Assembly (NCBI GenBank): GCA_001556125.1
Contig: LSIG01000227.1
Coordinates: 1-62,990 of the forward strand
Source of the DNA: Rhizobiales bacterium CCH10-E5
GTDB lineage: Bacteria > Pseudomonadota > Alphaproteobacteria > Rhizobiales > Beijerinckiaceae
Length of the DNA stretch: 62,990 nucleotides
Direction of reading: 5' to 3'
The notes under the pieces were generated by a model, which worked only from the letters and a program-made list of their open reading frames with translations, did not search any database and had not been told where the DNA came from. Below, piece by piece: positions 26,386-34,888 of this stretch; position 1 is the stretch's first letter; each line of letters begins with the position of its first letter. Position numbers and translations under genes: made by a program.

Positions 26386-28208
26386 CAGACGGTCCCGAGC
26401 AGGCCTTGCGGCCGGAAGCGAACCAGCAGCAGCAGCGCGACGCCGTAGAGCAGGATGCGGTATTCGGCGGCGACGCGGAACACCTCCGGCAGTCCGATCA
26501 GCGCAACGGCTCCCAGGATCGCGCCGCCGACATGGCCCATGCCGCCGAGGATCGCGATCGTCAGCGCCAACACGGAGATCTGCGTGTTGAAGGTCTCGTG
26601 GTTGATGAAGGAGTACATATGGGCGGTGAAGGCGCCGCTGATGCCGGCGAGGAAGCCCCCAAAGGCGAAGGCCAGCCCCTTGTAGCGGTTCAGTCCGATA
26701 CCGAAGGAGCGGGCCGCGACATCGTCGTCGCGCACGGCGCGCAAGGTGCGGCCGAGATGGGAGCCCAGCAACCTGACCTGCAGCAGCGCCAGCGCCAGCA
26801 TCAGCGCCAGGGCGAGCCAGTAGATCGCGTTGGTGTCGTAAAGCGCATGGCCGAAGAGTTCGAGCGGCGGGATGCCGGCGACGCCGATCGGGCCGCGGGT
26901 TACGCTCTCCCAGTTCAGGATCACCAGCGCGACGATCTCGCCGATGCCGAGCGTGGCGATCGAGACATAATGGCCGCGCAGGCGGAAGGCCGGCGACACC
27001 AGCAGCGTACCGAGTCCCGCCGCCATGAGCCCGCCGGCGATGAGGCACAGCCAGACCGGAACGCCGTAGTCGGCGGCCAGCAGCGCCGAGGTGTAGCCGC
27101 CGATGGCGAGCAGCGCCGCATGGCCGAGCGAGACCTGACCGCTGGTGCCGGCGACCAGGGTGATGCTCAGGCCCAGCAGCGCGTAGAGCCAGGCATTGGT
27201 GAGCGTCTGGATCAGGTAGCCATTGTCGATCAGCAGGGGCAGCGCGATGGCTCCCGCCGTAAGGGCGGCGAGCAGCGGCACGGGCAGCCGGATCGGCTTG
27301 CTCGGCGCGATGAAGGTGCCGGTCATCGGTTCGGGCGGGAGCTGGTGGCGGCTGGCGAAGAGCCCGTTGGGCCGTAGCACCAAGATTGCGATCAGCAGAA
27401 GGAAGGCGAACAGGTTGCGGTAGCTGGTGCCAAGCAGGGCGACGCCGTAGCTCTCGATCAGACCCAGCAGCAGCGAGCCGGCGATGGCGCCGGGCACATT
27501 GCCGACGCCGCCGACGACCTCTGCCACGATCCCCTTCAGGGTCGCCTCGAAGCCCATCGTCGGGGTGATGACGTTGTAATACATGCCGACCAGGACGCCG
27601 CCGACGCCGCCGAGCGCGGCCGCGATGGCGAAGACGATGCGGTTGACCTGATCGACATCGACGCCGACGACCCGGGCGGCGTCGCGGTCGAGTGCGGTGG
27701 CCCGCACGGCCCAACCCCATTTCGTCAGCTTGAGGAAGGCAAAGAGCGCGCCCGCCGCGGTGAGGCCGATGCCGCCGATCAGGAGGTCGAGCACGCCGAT
27801 CGAGCCGCCGCCGATCTGGAACCGCCAGTTGGGAAGCTGCATCGGCACCGCGCGCGGATCCGGGCTGAACAGGATCTGCACCGTCTGGTCGATGACGAAG
27901 CTCAGGCCGATCGTGGCCAGCAGCGGCGCAATGCGTGGCGCCCCCGCCAATGGCCGGATGCCGAACCGTTCGATGGTGAGCCCGAGCCCTGCGGTCAGAA
28001 CGATGACCAGCAGCAACGTCACCGGAAACGGCGTCTGCAGCACCGAAACGGCGACCCAGCCCACATAGGCTCCCACCACATAGACCGAGCCATGGGCGAA
28101 GTTGATCAGCCGGCTGACGCCGAAGATCAGCGCCAGCCCCACCGCCAGCAGGCCGTAGATGTTGCCGATGATCAGGCCGTTGACGGTGTGGTCAAACCAG
28201 GAGGTCAT
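26385..28208 (-). CDS. Fused ABC permease, LivH-LivM type
   Basis: 607 residues combining both permease subunits of a branched-chain-type importer. Residues about 1-295 are LivH-like (NGLIIGNIYGLLAVGLALIF, NFAHGSVYVVGAYVGW); 296-607 are LivM-like (NAWLYALLGLSITLVAGTSG, GHAALLAIGGYTSALLAADYG, the LRAVRDDDVAARSFGI loop). Both halves are rich in membrane helices. Such fusions are known but less common than separate genes. The substrate need not be an amino acid; the operon context with flavin enzymes suggests a sulfur compound. Confidence 0.9.
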   Translation of the reverse strand: MTSWFDHTVNGLIIGNIYGLLAVGLALIFGVSRLINFAHGSVYVVGAYVGWVAVSVLQTPFPVTLLLVIVLTAGLGLTIERFGIRPLAGAPRIAPLLATIGLSFVIDQTVQILFSPDPRAVPMQLPNWRFQIGGGSIGVLDLLIGGIGLTAAGALFAFLKLTKWGWAVRATALDRDAARVVGVDVDQVNRIVFAIAAALGGVGGVLVGMYYNVITPTMGFEATLKGIVAEVVGGVGNVPGAIAGSLLLGLIESYGVALLGTSYRNLFAFLLLIAILVLRPNGLFASRHQLPPEPMTGTFIAPSKPIRLPVPLLAALTAGAIALPLLIDNGYLIQTLTNAWLYALLGLSITLVAGTSGQVSLGHAALLAIGGYTSALLAADYGVPVWLCLIAGGLMAAGLGTLLVSPAFRLRGHYVSIATLGIGEIVALVILNWESVTRGPIGVAGIPPLELFGHALYDTNAIYWLALALMLALALLQVRLLGSHLGRTLRAVRDDDVAARSFGIGLNRYKGLAFAFGGFLAGISGAFTAHMYSFINHETFNTQISVLALTIAILGGMGHVGGAILGAVALIGLPEVFRVAAEYRILLYGVALLLLVRFRPQGLLGTV

Positions 28209-28242
28209 GCTGGCGTCCTCGATCCCAAGAGGGCGCTGCTCA

Positions 28243-29397
28243 TCAGTTGGTCTTCACTCCGTCCCAGAGCGTGAAGCGACCGTTGCGGACCACCAGCTGT
28301 GCGCTGGTCGCGCCGCTGACCCGCCGCGTTTCGGGATCGAAGGTCGCCTTGCCGTAGACCACGCTCGGCACATCCTTCACCTTCGCAAGCGTATCGCGGA
28401 TGGTGGTGCGATCGAGATTGGGCGCCTCGCGGAGCACCTGGCCGAAGAGGACGACCGTGTCATAGGCATAGGCGTTGAAGGCGTCGGGCTCCCGGCCGTA
28501 TTTGGCCTGGAAGGACTGGACGAAGGTCTGCACCTCGGGGCGCGGATCCTCGGGGAAGAAGCGCGCGTTGGTGAAGACACCCTCCGACGCCTCGGCGCCC
28601 AGTTCGATGAACTTCGGCGAGTAGATCGAGCTCGAGGCCGCGATCGGCACAGTGACGCCCGTCTGCCGCGCCTGCCGCACGATCAGCGCGCCGTCTGCAT
28701 AGTAGGACACCAGGAAGAGCCCGTCTGGCTTGGCGTCGCGGACCCGCACCAGCGTCGAACGAAAATCCTTCTCGTCGGGCTGGTAGCCTTCGGCCGCCAC
28801 GACTTCGGCGCCCAGTTCCTTGGCCTTGGCGGCGAAATGGTCCTTGCTGGTCCGGCCCCAGTCGGTGTTGAGGAACAGGATCGCGATGCGCTTGAAGCCG
28901 ACCTTGTTGACCACATAGGTCGCATTGAGGGGCTGCTCGTCGGCCTGGCTGACCGAGTTGCTCCAGATGAAGTCGCCCGTCTTGGTGAAGTTCGGATGTG
29001 AGTTGGTGAAGCCGAACTGGACGAGCCCGGCGCGCTGGTAGATCGGCGAAGCGGCCATCGAGGCCGGGCTGGCGAAATCGCCGAGCTGGGCGACGATACG
29101 CTTGTCGGCGACGAACTTCTGCGCCACCGCGACGGTCTGCTTCGGATCGCTCTGCGTGTCCTCGAAGATGTAGCGCAGCGGCCGGCCTTTGATGCCACCG
29201 GAGCCGTTGATCTGCTCGAGAGCGAGGTCGAAGCCCTGCTTCCACTGCGCCCCATACTGGGCATTGGGGCCCGTGAGAGGGCCGCTGACGCCGAGATAGA
29301 TCGGTTCGCCCGTCGGCTCTGCCGCGTGGCTTACGACAGCCGGTCGGAGGAGGATTGCGGCACTCGCCGATGCGAGAAGATGGCGACGGTTGATCAT
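28243..29397 (-). CDS. ABC transporter substrate-binding protein (type I, LivK-like)
   Basis: About 384 residues from the ATG at 29397 (MINRRHLLASASAAILL...); an ATG at 29412 and an extension to 29475 are alternatives. The N-terminus has a twin-arginine-like signal NRRHLLASASAAILLRPAV ending near SHAAEP. The mature part has the Peripla_BP_6 pattern (YLGVSGPLTGPNAQYGAQWK, SQADEQPLNATYVV, ILFLNTDWGRTSKDHF). It is the first gene of the seven-gene operon that runs to 22451 and lies directly downstream of the operator at 29495-29510. Confidence 0.9.
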   Translation of the reverse strand: MINRRHLLASASAAILLRPAVVSHAAEPTGEPIYLGVSGPLTGPNAQYGAQWKQGFDLALEQINGSGGIKGRPLRYIFEDTQSDPKQTVAVAQKFVADKRIVAQLGDFASPASMAASPIYQRAGLVQFGFTNSHPNFTKTGDFIWSNSVSQADEQPLNATYVVNKVGFKRIAILFLNTDWGRTSKDHFAAKAKELGAEVVAAEGYQPDEKDFRSTLVRVRDAKPDGLFLVSYYADGALIVRQARQTGVTVPIAASSSIYSPKFIELGAEASEGVFTNARFFPEDPRPEVQTFVQSFQAKYGREPDAFNAYAYDTVVLFGQVLREAPNLDRTTIRDTLAKVKDVPSVVYGKATFDPETRRVSGATSAQLVVRNGRFTLWDGVKTN

Positions 29398-29483
29398 GAT
29401 GAAGGCTCGCATGAGGATCCGGGACAGCGGTCGCGGACCAATGAAGTCAACGCGTCGGATGGTGCGCTGAGCCAAGCGCGGAC

Positions 29484-29493
29484 GTCAATGAAA
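29484..29493 (-). promoter_or_regulatory. Recurrent TTTCATTGAC element (GTCAATGAAA on plus), candidate -35 region
   Basis: The decamer GTCAATGAAA occurs here and at 44384-44393 and 56743-56752, each time upstream of a minus-strand sulfur operon. On the coding strand it reads TTTCATTGAC and includes a -35-like TTGAC. Here it directly abuts the GTTC-N8-GAAC palindrome at 29495, consistent with an activator site immediately upstream of -35. Confidence 0.45.
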
Positions 29494-29494
29494 C

Positions 29495-29510
29495 GTTCTT
29501 TTAAAGGAAC
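29495..29510. promoter_or_regulatory. Palindromic operator GTTC-TTTTAAAG-GAAC
   Basis: A 16-base site with perfect GTTC/GAAC half-sites, extended by flanking C and G. It is one of four perfect copies of GTTC-N8-GAAC in front of sulfur genes in this window. It sits 98 bases upstream of the ATG at 29397 of the liv-type operon and immediately upstream of the TTTCATTGAC element. Confidence 0.65.
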
Positions 29511-29984
29511 GATGGTCGCAGAGGTTTTCGGCTACGGAAGTCGCTCACTTGAGATTGATTGCCTTTTTGCCTCCTCGAAGTGAGAGATCTGGCTCTTGGC
29601 ATAAGCGGAACAAAAAGATCATTGACGGGCCATCCTCAAATCGTTTGTTTAGAAGAACGAATCGTCCTCGCGCCTTCGAAGGCGAAGTTGCGGCTGTTCC
29701 GGAGGCAATCTGCGGGAGCATCGCGCGACGGCGGTGGCGCAATAGGAAGGCACGAGGAGGCGGGGCTTTGAACCTCCCAGGGCGGCAGGTGGTGATGCTG
29801 AATGGTCGAGGATCGGCGCTTGAGAGCGGCCGGCGTCGGTGAGAGCGACTCGCGCAAGGAGCGAGATCGAGCCTGCAGGCTCGGTCATCCCCCGCGCGGC
29901 AGGCGACGGCGGAGCGCCAATCCAAGATCAAATTGCACGAAGAGCTGTTTTTGAAAGCTTTATCTAATGGGTCGGGGATCAGAA
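29511..29984. promoter_or_regulatory. Divergent intergenic region between the liv-type operon and the Lrp gene
   Basis: No gene is supported here. A near-match to the sulfur palindrome, GTTT-GTTTAGAA-GAAC, lies at 29643-29658, about 330 bases from the Lrp start. A GGGGA ribosome site precedes the ATG at 29985. Short open frames on both strands look like composition artefacts. The length would allow a small RNA, but I see no clear promoter-terminator pair. Confidence 0.4.
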
Positions 29985-30452
29985 ATGGATGCAATTGATC
30001 GTAAGATTTTGACCGTATTGCAGGGCGACTCCAACATCTCGATCGCCGAATTGGCCGATCGTGTCGGGTTGTCTCAGACGCCGTGTTGGAAGCGAATCCA
30101 AAAGCTCGAGCAGGCTGGCGTGATCCTCAAGCGTGTGGCGCTGGTTGCGCCGGAGAGGATTGGGCTGGGCTTGACGGTCTTCGTTCAGATTGAGACGGCT
30201 GACCACTCGGGTCCATGGATCGAGAACTTTGCCCAAACGGTCTCCGCCATGCCGGAGGTGATGGAGCTGTATCGAATGGCCGGTGACGTTGACTACATGC
30301 TGCGCGTCGTTGTCGCCGATATGGCCGCCTATGATGCGTTCTACAAAGTGTTGATCGAGACGATACCGCTGAAGAATGTCACGTCACGGTTCGCCATGGA
30401 GAGGATCAAGTCGACGACGGCGTACCGGGTCCCTGATCAGCCGAAGTCCTGA
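29985..30452 (+). CDS. Lrp/AsnC-family transcriptional regulator
   Basis: 155 residues. The winged helix (about 1-60: MDAIDRKILTVLQGDSNISI, LADRVGLSQTPCWKRI) is followed by the RAM/effector domain (VFVQIETADHSGPWIENFAQ, VMELYRMAGDVDYMLRV). The ATG at 29985 with a GGGGA 8 bases upstream is preferred to the ATG at 29967. Lrp proteins bind palindromic sites and respond to small ligands, often amino acids; related ones (DecR/YbaO) sense cysteine. Located between two transcription units that carry the GTTC-N8-GAAC palindrome, it is one candidate regulator for that site, although this is unproven. Confidence 0.92.
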   Translation: MDAIDRKILTVLQGDSNISIAELADRVGLSQTPCWKRIQKLEQAGVILKRVALVAPERIGLGLTVFVQIETADHSGPWIENFAQTVSAMPEVMELYRMAGDVDYMLRVVVADMAAYDAFYKVLIETIPLKNVTSRFAMERIKSTTAYRVPDQPKS

Positions 30453-30819
30453 TGTGAGTGCCTCGAGCCGAGTCGGCGACCGCCGGGGCGGGCTTCGAAG
30501 TCCGCGCTGATCTCGCCCCCCGACGGTGCTGAGCGGGCAGGGGCCACGACAGCCATCCGTGCGCTCTTCAAAGATTTAGGCCTTGGCTTCGTCCTGGAGG
30601 CTTGTGCCTCGCGCCTCATCAGCGCTGGCCTCGCGTTGACCGACAACGGCAGTGGGGGCGTCTCTCCGTCGCAATCTCCTGCGTTTCGAGTCAGATGAGG
30701 CCTGCTTTCGTCTTCCCTAGGGCGCAGATGGCCGCTCACGCCAAGTTTTCACACTTTACGGCGAATAGTCCGGGTGATAGCAATTCGTTCGTTAAAACGA
30801 ACGAATTGGAGTTTCTATC
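30453..30819. promoter_or_regulatory. Intergenic region upstream of metZ
   Basis: No gene supported in this 367-base stretch. Its important content is the 28-base palindrome at 30781-30808 that borders the metZ ribosome site. No clear -35/-10 pair could be picked with confidence, and no terminator with a T-run was seen after the Lrp gene. Confidence 0.4.
30781..30808. promoter_or_regulatory. Near-perfect palindromic operator overlapping the metZ leader
   Basis: Arms CAATTCGTTCGTT (30781-30793) and AACGAACGAATTG (30796-30808) are exact reverse complements around a 2-base centre. It contains the core GTTC-GTTAAAAC-GAAC (30787-30802) shared with other sulfur promoters. The right arm merges with the ribosome site TGGAG (30807-30811), 8 bases before the metZ ATG, so a bound protein would most simply repress transcription; a hairpin in the mRNA could also hide the ribosome site. 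Confidence 0.75.
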
Positions 30820-32016
30820 ATGTCGGCATTCCCGGGCGACCTCGCCGACCTCCATCCCGAGACCCGTCTTGTCCATGCCGGCACGCTGCGTTCGCAGTTC
30901 GGTGAGACCTCCGAGGCGCTGTTCCTGACGCAGGGCCATGTCTATGACAGCGCCGAACAGGCCGAGGCGCGCTTCCTGAACAAGGACCCGGGCTTCCAGT
31001 ACGCCCGCTTCTCCAATCCGACGGTGGCGATGCTGGAAGCGCGCATGGCCGCCTTCGAGGGGGCGGAGGCCTGCCGCGCCACGGCCACAGGCATGGCCGC
31101 CGTCACCGCAGCGATCATGGGCCAGGTCCGGCAGGGCGACCACGTCGTCGCCTCGCGCGCCCTGTTCGGCTCCTGCCGCTATGTCGTCGAGGAGCATCTG
31201 CCGCGCTATGGCGTCACCTCGACGCTGGTCGACGGCACGGACATCGCCGCCTGGCGCGCGGCCGTGACGCCGCAGACAAAGGTCTTCTTCCTCGAGAGCC
31301 CCTCCAACCCGACGTTGGAGGTCCTCGATATCGCCGCCGTCGCCGCCGTGGCGAAGGAGGTTGGTGCGACGCTGGTCGTCGACAACGTCTTCGCCACGCC
31401 GCTCTTCCAGCGCCCACTGGCCCTCGGCGCCGATTGCGTCGTCTACTCGGCGACCAAGCACATCGATGGGCAGGGCCGCTGTCTCGGCGGGCTGATCCTC
31501 GCCTCGCAGGATTTCATCGAAACCCATGTCCAGACCTTCCTGCGTCAGACCGGCCCGGCGATCTCCCCCTTCAACGCCTGGGTGATGCTGAAGGCGCTCG
31601 AGACTCTGCCGCTGCGCGTGCGCCAGCAGGCCCACAACGCCGCGATCGTGGCGGACTGGCTCGCCGGCCGCCCCGGCCTGTCGCGGGTCATCTTCCCGGG
31701 CGCGAAGAACCATCCGCAGGCCGAGATCATCGCCCGCCAGATGACCGGCCCCTCGACGCTGGTCGCCTTCGAGGTCGAGGGCGGCAAAGAGGCCGCCTTC
31801 CGCTTCCTCAACGGCCTGGAGCTGATCCGCATCTCCAACAATCTCGGCGACGCCAAGAGCCTGATCGTCCACCCGGCGACGACCACCCATCAGCGCTTCT
31901 CGCCGGAGATCCGCGCCAGCATGGGCATCTCGGACGGGCTGATCCGCCTCTCCGTCGGCCTGGAGCACGCCGACGATCTGGTCGCCGATCTCGAGCGGGC
32001 GCTCGCGGGGATATGA
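30820..32016 (+). CDS. metZ: O-succinylhomoserine sulfhydrylase (MetZ-type PLP enzyme)
   Basis: 398 residues of the Cys/Met metabolism PLP family. The motif YSATKHIDGQGR carries the PLP-binding lysine near residue 209, and the GQGR ending is typical of MetZ. Other landmarks: FQYARFSNPTVAMLE, SPSNPTLEVLDI and the C-terminal SLIVHPATTTHQR, RLSVGLEHADDL. It makes homocysteine directly from O-succinyl- (or O-acetyl-) homoserine and sulfide, joining sulfide assimilation to methionine synthesis. The operator at its start ties it to the sulfur regulon. Confidence 0.92.
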   Translation: MSAFPGDLADLHPETRLVHAGTLRSQFGETSEALFLTQGHVYDSAEQAEARFLNKDPGFQYARFSNPTVAMLEARMAAFEGAEACRATATGMAAVTAAIMGQVRQGDHVVASRALFGSCRYVVEEHLPRYGVTSTLVDGTDIAAWRAAVTPQTKVFFLESPSNPTLEVLDIAAVAAVAKEVGATLVVDNVFATPLFQRPLALGADCVVYSATKHIDGQGRCLGGLILASQDFIETHVQTFLRQTGPAISPFNAWVMLKALETLPLRVRQQAHNAAIVADWLAGRPGLSRVIFPGAKNHPQAEIIARQMTGPSTLVAFEVEGGKEAAFRFLNGLELIRISNNLGDAKSLIVHPATTTHQRFSPEIRASMGISDGLIRLSVGLEHADDLVADLERALAGI

Positions 32017-32191
32017 GCCGGTGGTTCAATGGCGAGCATACGACGGCTAAACTGAATTCCATCGTGAGCCGGAGTAACGGCCAGGCGGTGGCAGGCGGTT
32101 GTCTCGATTGTTGCGACAAACCTCGCATATCGAGTTTGTGCCTCATCAGTAGCCGAAAACAATGAATGAGATCGGGGTTGATGCGGTCCCG

Positions 32192-33580
32192 TCATTCGGC
32201 GGCAGCAGCCCATGGCTGGCGGAACTGGGCGGCGCGGTGGCGGCCGGGAAGGCGAGGCTTGCCGAACAGCTTCTGGCGCAGCGGGCCTTCCTCGTAGGAT
32301 GTCTTGTAGACGCCGCGGTTCTGCAGTTCGGGCACGACGAGATCGACGAAAGCCTCAACGCTCTCGGGCGTGACGGTGCGGATGAGGTTGAAGCCGTCGA
32401 CATCGCCATGCTCGACCCAGGCCTGCAACTGGTCGGCAACCTGCGAGGCACTGCCGACGATCGCTTGGTTGCGGCTGCCAAGCTTCATCTGCTCGCGCAG
32501 CGCGCGCACAGTCCAGACCTTGTCGGGGCTGCGCTTGGTGATGGCCTCCAGCGCCGAGTTATTGGCGTCGTTTTTGACGAAGCTGATCGGTTCGTCGGGA
32601 TCATAGCGTGAGAAATCGAGTCCGACCGAGGCAGAAAAATGGGCGAGCGCGCCCTCGACGCTGGCATACTCGCGATACTCGGCGAAGAGATCCTGCGCTT
32701 CGGCCTCGGTCGGCGCGACGATGACGGTCACGCCGACGAAGGCCTTGACGTCATCGGCCTTTCGCCCGGCCGCCACCGCCTTGCGGCGGATATCCTCGAC
32801 GACCGAGCGCGTCAGCGCGTGGCTCTGGCCGTTGACGAAGACGCATTCGGCATGGTCGCCAGCGAAGCGCCGGCCGCGGTCCGAGGAGCCGGCCTGGTAG
32901 AGCAGGGGCGTGCGCTGTGGCGAGGGCTCGCTGAGATGGATGGCGTCGACCTGGTAGTGGGGCCCGCGATGGGTGACGCGATGGACCTTCGACGGGTCGG
33001 TGAAGATGCGGCGCTCGCGGTCGCGCAGCACCGCGCCGTCTTCCCAGCTGCCCTCCCAGAGCTTGTAGACAACCTCCATGAACTCGTCGGCGATGTCGTA
33101 GCGGGAATCGTGATTCTGGAGCTTCTCTTGGCCCAGACCGCGCGCGGCGGAATCGAGATAGCCGGTGACGATGTTCCAGCCGATCCGTCCCTTGGTGAGG
33201 TGGTCGAGCGTTGAGAAGCGGCGGGCGAAGAGATAGGGCTCTTCATAGGTCAGGTTGACGGTGATGCCGAAGCCGAGATGCTCCGTCACTGCGGCCATGG
33301 CGGGTGCGAGCAGGATCGGGTCGTTGAGCGGTGTCTGCGCGCCGGTGATCAGCGCCGTTTCGGGCCCGCCCTTGTAGACGTCGTAGAGGCCGATGATGTC
33401 AGCGATGAACAGCCCGTCGAACAGGCCGCGCTCCAGCGTTTTGGCGAGCTGCTGCCAGTAGGCGATGTCGGTGTAATGGGCCGAGCGGTCGCGCGGATGC
33501 GTCCACATCCCGTGCGAGATGTGGCCGACACAGTTCATGTCGAAGGCGTTCAGCCGGATCTGCTTGCGCGGCGCGGTCAT
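32192..33580 (-). CDS. FMN-dependent monooxygenase, NtaA/SnaA/DszA family
   Basis: 462 residues of the NtaA/DszA branch of flavin-dependent monooxygenases: KQIRLNAFDMNCVGHISHGMW, then YWQQLAKTLERGLFDGLFIADI, DHLTKGRIGWNIVTGYLDSA and LLYQAGSSDRGR. In characterised relatives the enzyme oxidises organosulfur or aminopolycarboxylate substrates with FMNH2 from a separate reductase. The reductase at 38451 in the same run is a likely partner. Its ATG overlaps the stop of the acyl-CoA-dehydrogenase-like gene, so the two are translationally coupled. Confidence 0.9.
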   Translation of the reverse strand: MTAPRKQIRLNAFDMNCVGHISHGMWTHPRDRSAHYTDIAYWQQLAKTLERGLFDGLFIADIIGLYDVYKGGPETALITGAQTPLNDPILLAPAMAAVTEHLGFGITVNLTYEEPYLFARRFSTLDHLTKGRIGWNIVTGYLDSAARGLGQEKLQNHDSRYDIADEFMEVVYKLWEGSWEDGAVLRDRERRIFTDPSKVHRVTHRGPHYQVDAIHLSEPSPQRTPLLYQAGSSDRGRRFAGDHAECVFVNGQSHALTRSVVEDIRRKAVAAGRKADDVKAFVGVTVIVAPTEAEAQDLFAEYREYASVEGALAHFSASVGLDFSRYDPDEPISFVKNDANNSALEAITKRSPDKVWTVRALREQMKLGSRNQAIVGSASQVADQLQAWVEHGDVDGFNLIRTVTPESVEAFVDLVVPELQNRGVYKTSYEEGPLRQKLFGKPRLPGRHRAAQFRQPWAAAAE

Positions 33581-34836
33581 TCGGCGGCTTCCTTGGCGGC
33601 ATGCTCGGCGATGCCGACGCTCCAGATCCGGTCGGGGAGCCGCCCGTTGACGAGATAGTCGCCGACGATGCGGGCGCGGTAGACTACCGGGTTGTGCGAG
33701 AGGATCGTCCGGGCGTTGCGCCAGTGCCGATCGAGTGCCGTCTCGTGGCGCACGGCCGAGGCGCCGAGCGCGTCAAACAGGCGCGACGCTGCGCGCAGAA
33801 CGATCTCGCCGACCGCGATCTGGGCCTGGTTGACCTCGATCTCGAGCGTTTGCGCCGCGGCGACCGCCGCCTCCCGGTCGGGGCTCGCCGCCGCGGCCTG
33901 AGCGGCGGCGAAGCCCGGCGCGGTTGCCAGAACCAGCGCCTCGGCGGCATAGGCCGCCGCGCCGAGTTCGCCGACGATCTGCTTCAGCTGCGGATCGTCC
34001 TTGGCGAGATCGCTGTTGCCGTGGCTGTAGACGCGCGAGCGCGCCCTTAGCTGGGCGGCCGTGTCACTGACGATGGCGCGCGCGATGCCCGCCAGCGTCG
34101 CCAGGAGCACGGTCTGGTAGATCGCGGTGAGATAAGGCGCGCGCTCTTCGCGGCTGCGGATGGCGAGGGGCTCGACCGGCACGTTGGTAAACACGCCGGT
34201 GCCGGTCCCCGTGAGCCTCTGGCCGAAGCCGTCCCAGTCGTCCGTGATCGCGATACCCGGATGATTGCGCGGAACCAGCGCCGAGACATGCGCGTCGTCG
34301 CTGCGTCGGGCGGAGACGTCAATCCAGTCGGCGAAGATGCTGCCCGTGGTGTAGAACTTGGTGCCATTCAGGCGCCACTGCCCGTCGACCTGCTCAAGCC
34401 GTGTCGAGCGCCTGTCGAGCGCGGCCCCGCCCGTTTCTGTCGAGGCATTGCCGACGATCTCACCTCGGCCGAACCGCGCCAGCCAGAGCGCGCGCGTCTC
34501 GGGGTCGGCGTCGTTGAGGCGGTCCTCGACGATCGCGACATGACCGCGGAAGAGGTGGGCGACATTGGAGTCGGCCGCGGCGAGTTCGATCAACAAGCGT
34601 AGGAAGCCGGCATGGTCGAGACCGTATCCACCGAATTCGGGCGGGATGCGCAGTGCGCCGAAGCGCTGCTGCTTCAGCAACGACACCTCCTCGAAGGGCA
34701 AACGGCGCTCATGCTCGCGGGCGACCGTGCCGGCGGCGATGCGCGTGAAGAGCGGGCGGAACACGGCCGCAGCGGCCTCGAAGCGGCGGGCGGCCTCACC
34801 GGGGCCGACGGCCGCAGAGGATGACAGGTGGGACAT
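33577..34836 (-). CDS. Acyl-CoA dehydrogenase-fold flavin monooxygenase, SfnB/DszC-type
   Basis: About 419 residues from the ATG at 34836 (MSHLSSSAAVGPGE); an in-frame extension to 34929 overlaps the intergenic region. The acyl-CoA dehydrogenase fold is visible as FGALRIPPEFGGYGLDHAGF, GNASTETGGAALDRR and WRLNGTKFYTTGSIFADWI, while the C-terminal domain has DALGASAVRHETALDRHWRN. Members beside DszA-like enzymes (SfnB, DszC) are FMNH2-dependent oxygenases for sulfones or thiophenes rather than dehydrogenases. Coupled to the downstream NtaA/DszA-like gene. Confidence 0.87.
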   Translation of the reverse strand: MSHLSSSAAVGPGEAARRFEAAAAVFRPLFTRIAAGTVAREHERRLPFEEVSLLKQQRFGALRIPPEFGGYGLDHAGFLRLLIELAAADSNVAHLFRGHVAIVEDRLNDADPETRALWLARFGRGEIVGNASTETGGAALDRRSTRLEQVDGQWRLNGTKFYTTGSIFADWIDVSARRSDDAHVSALVPRNHPGIAITDDWDGFGQRLTGTGTGVFTNVPVEPLAIRSREERAPYLTAIYQTVLLATLAGIARAIVSDTAAQLRARSRVYSHGNSDLAKDDPQLKQIVGELGAAAYAAEALVLATAPGFAAAQAAAASPDREAAVAAAQTLEIEVNQAQIAVGEIVLRAASRLFDALGASAVRHETALDRHWRNARTILSHNPVVYRARIVGDYLVNGRLPDRIWSVGIAEHAAKEAAE

Positions 34837-34888
34837 TGATGATCTTTCGTCGAGTTGCCAGCGGGACGATTTGGGCGAGGGCAGGCCC

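Noticed and set aside
26386..27720. Long upstream extension of the LivG-type gene
   Set aside because: The added part is a frame shadow of the fused permease; the real start is the ATG at 26385.
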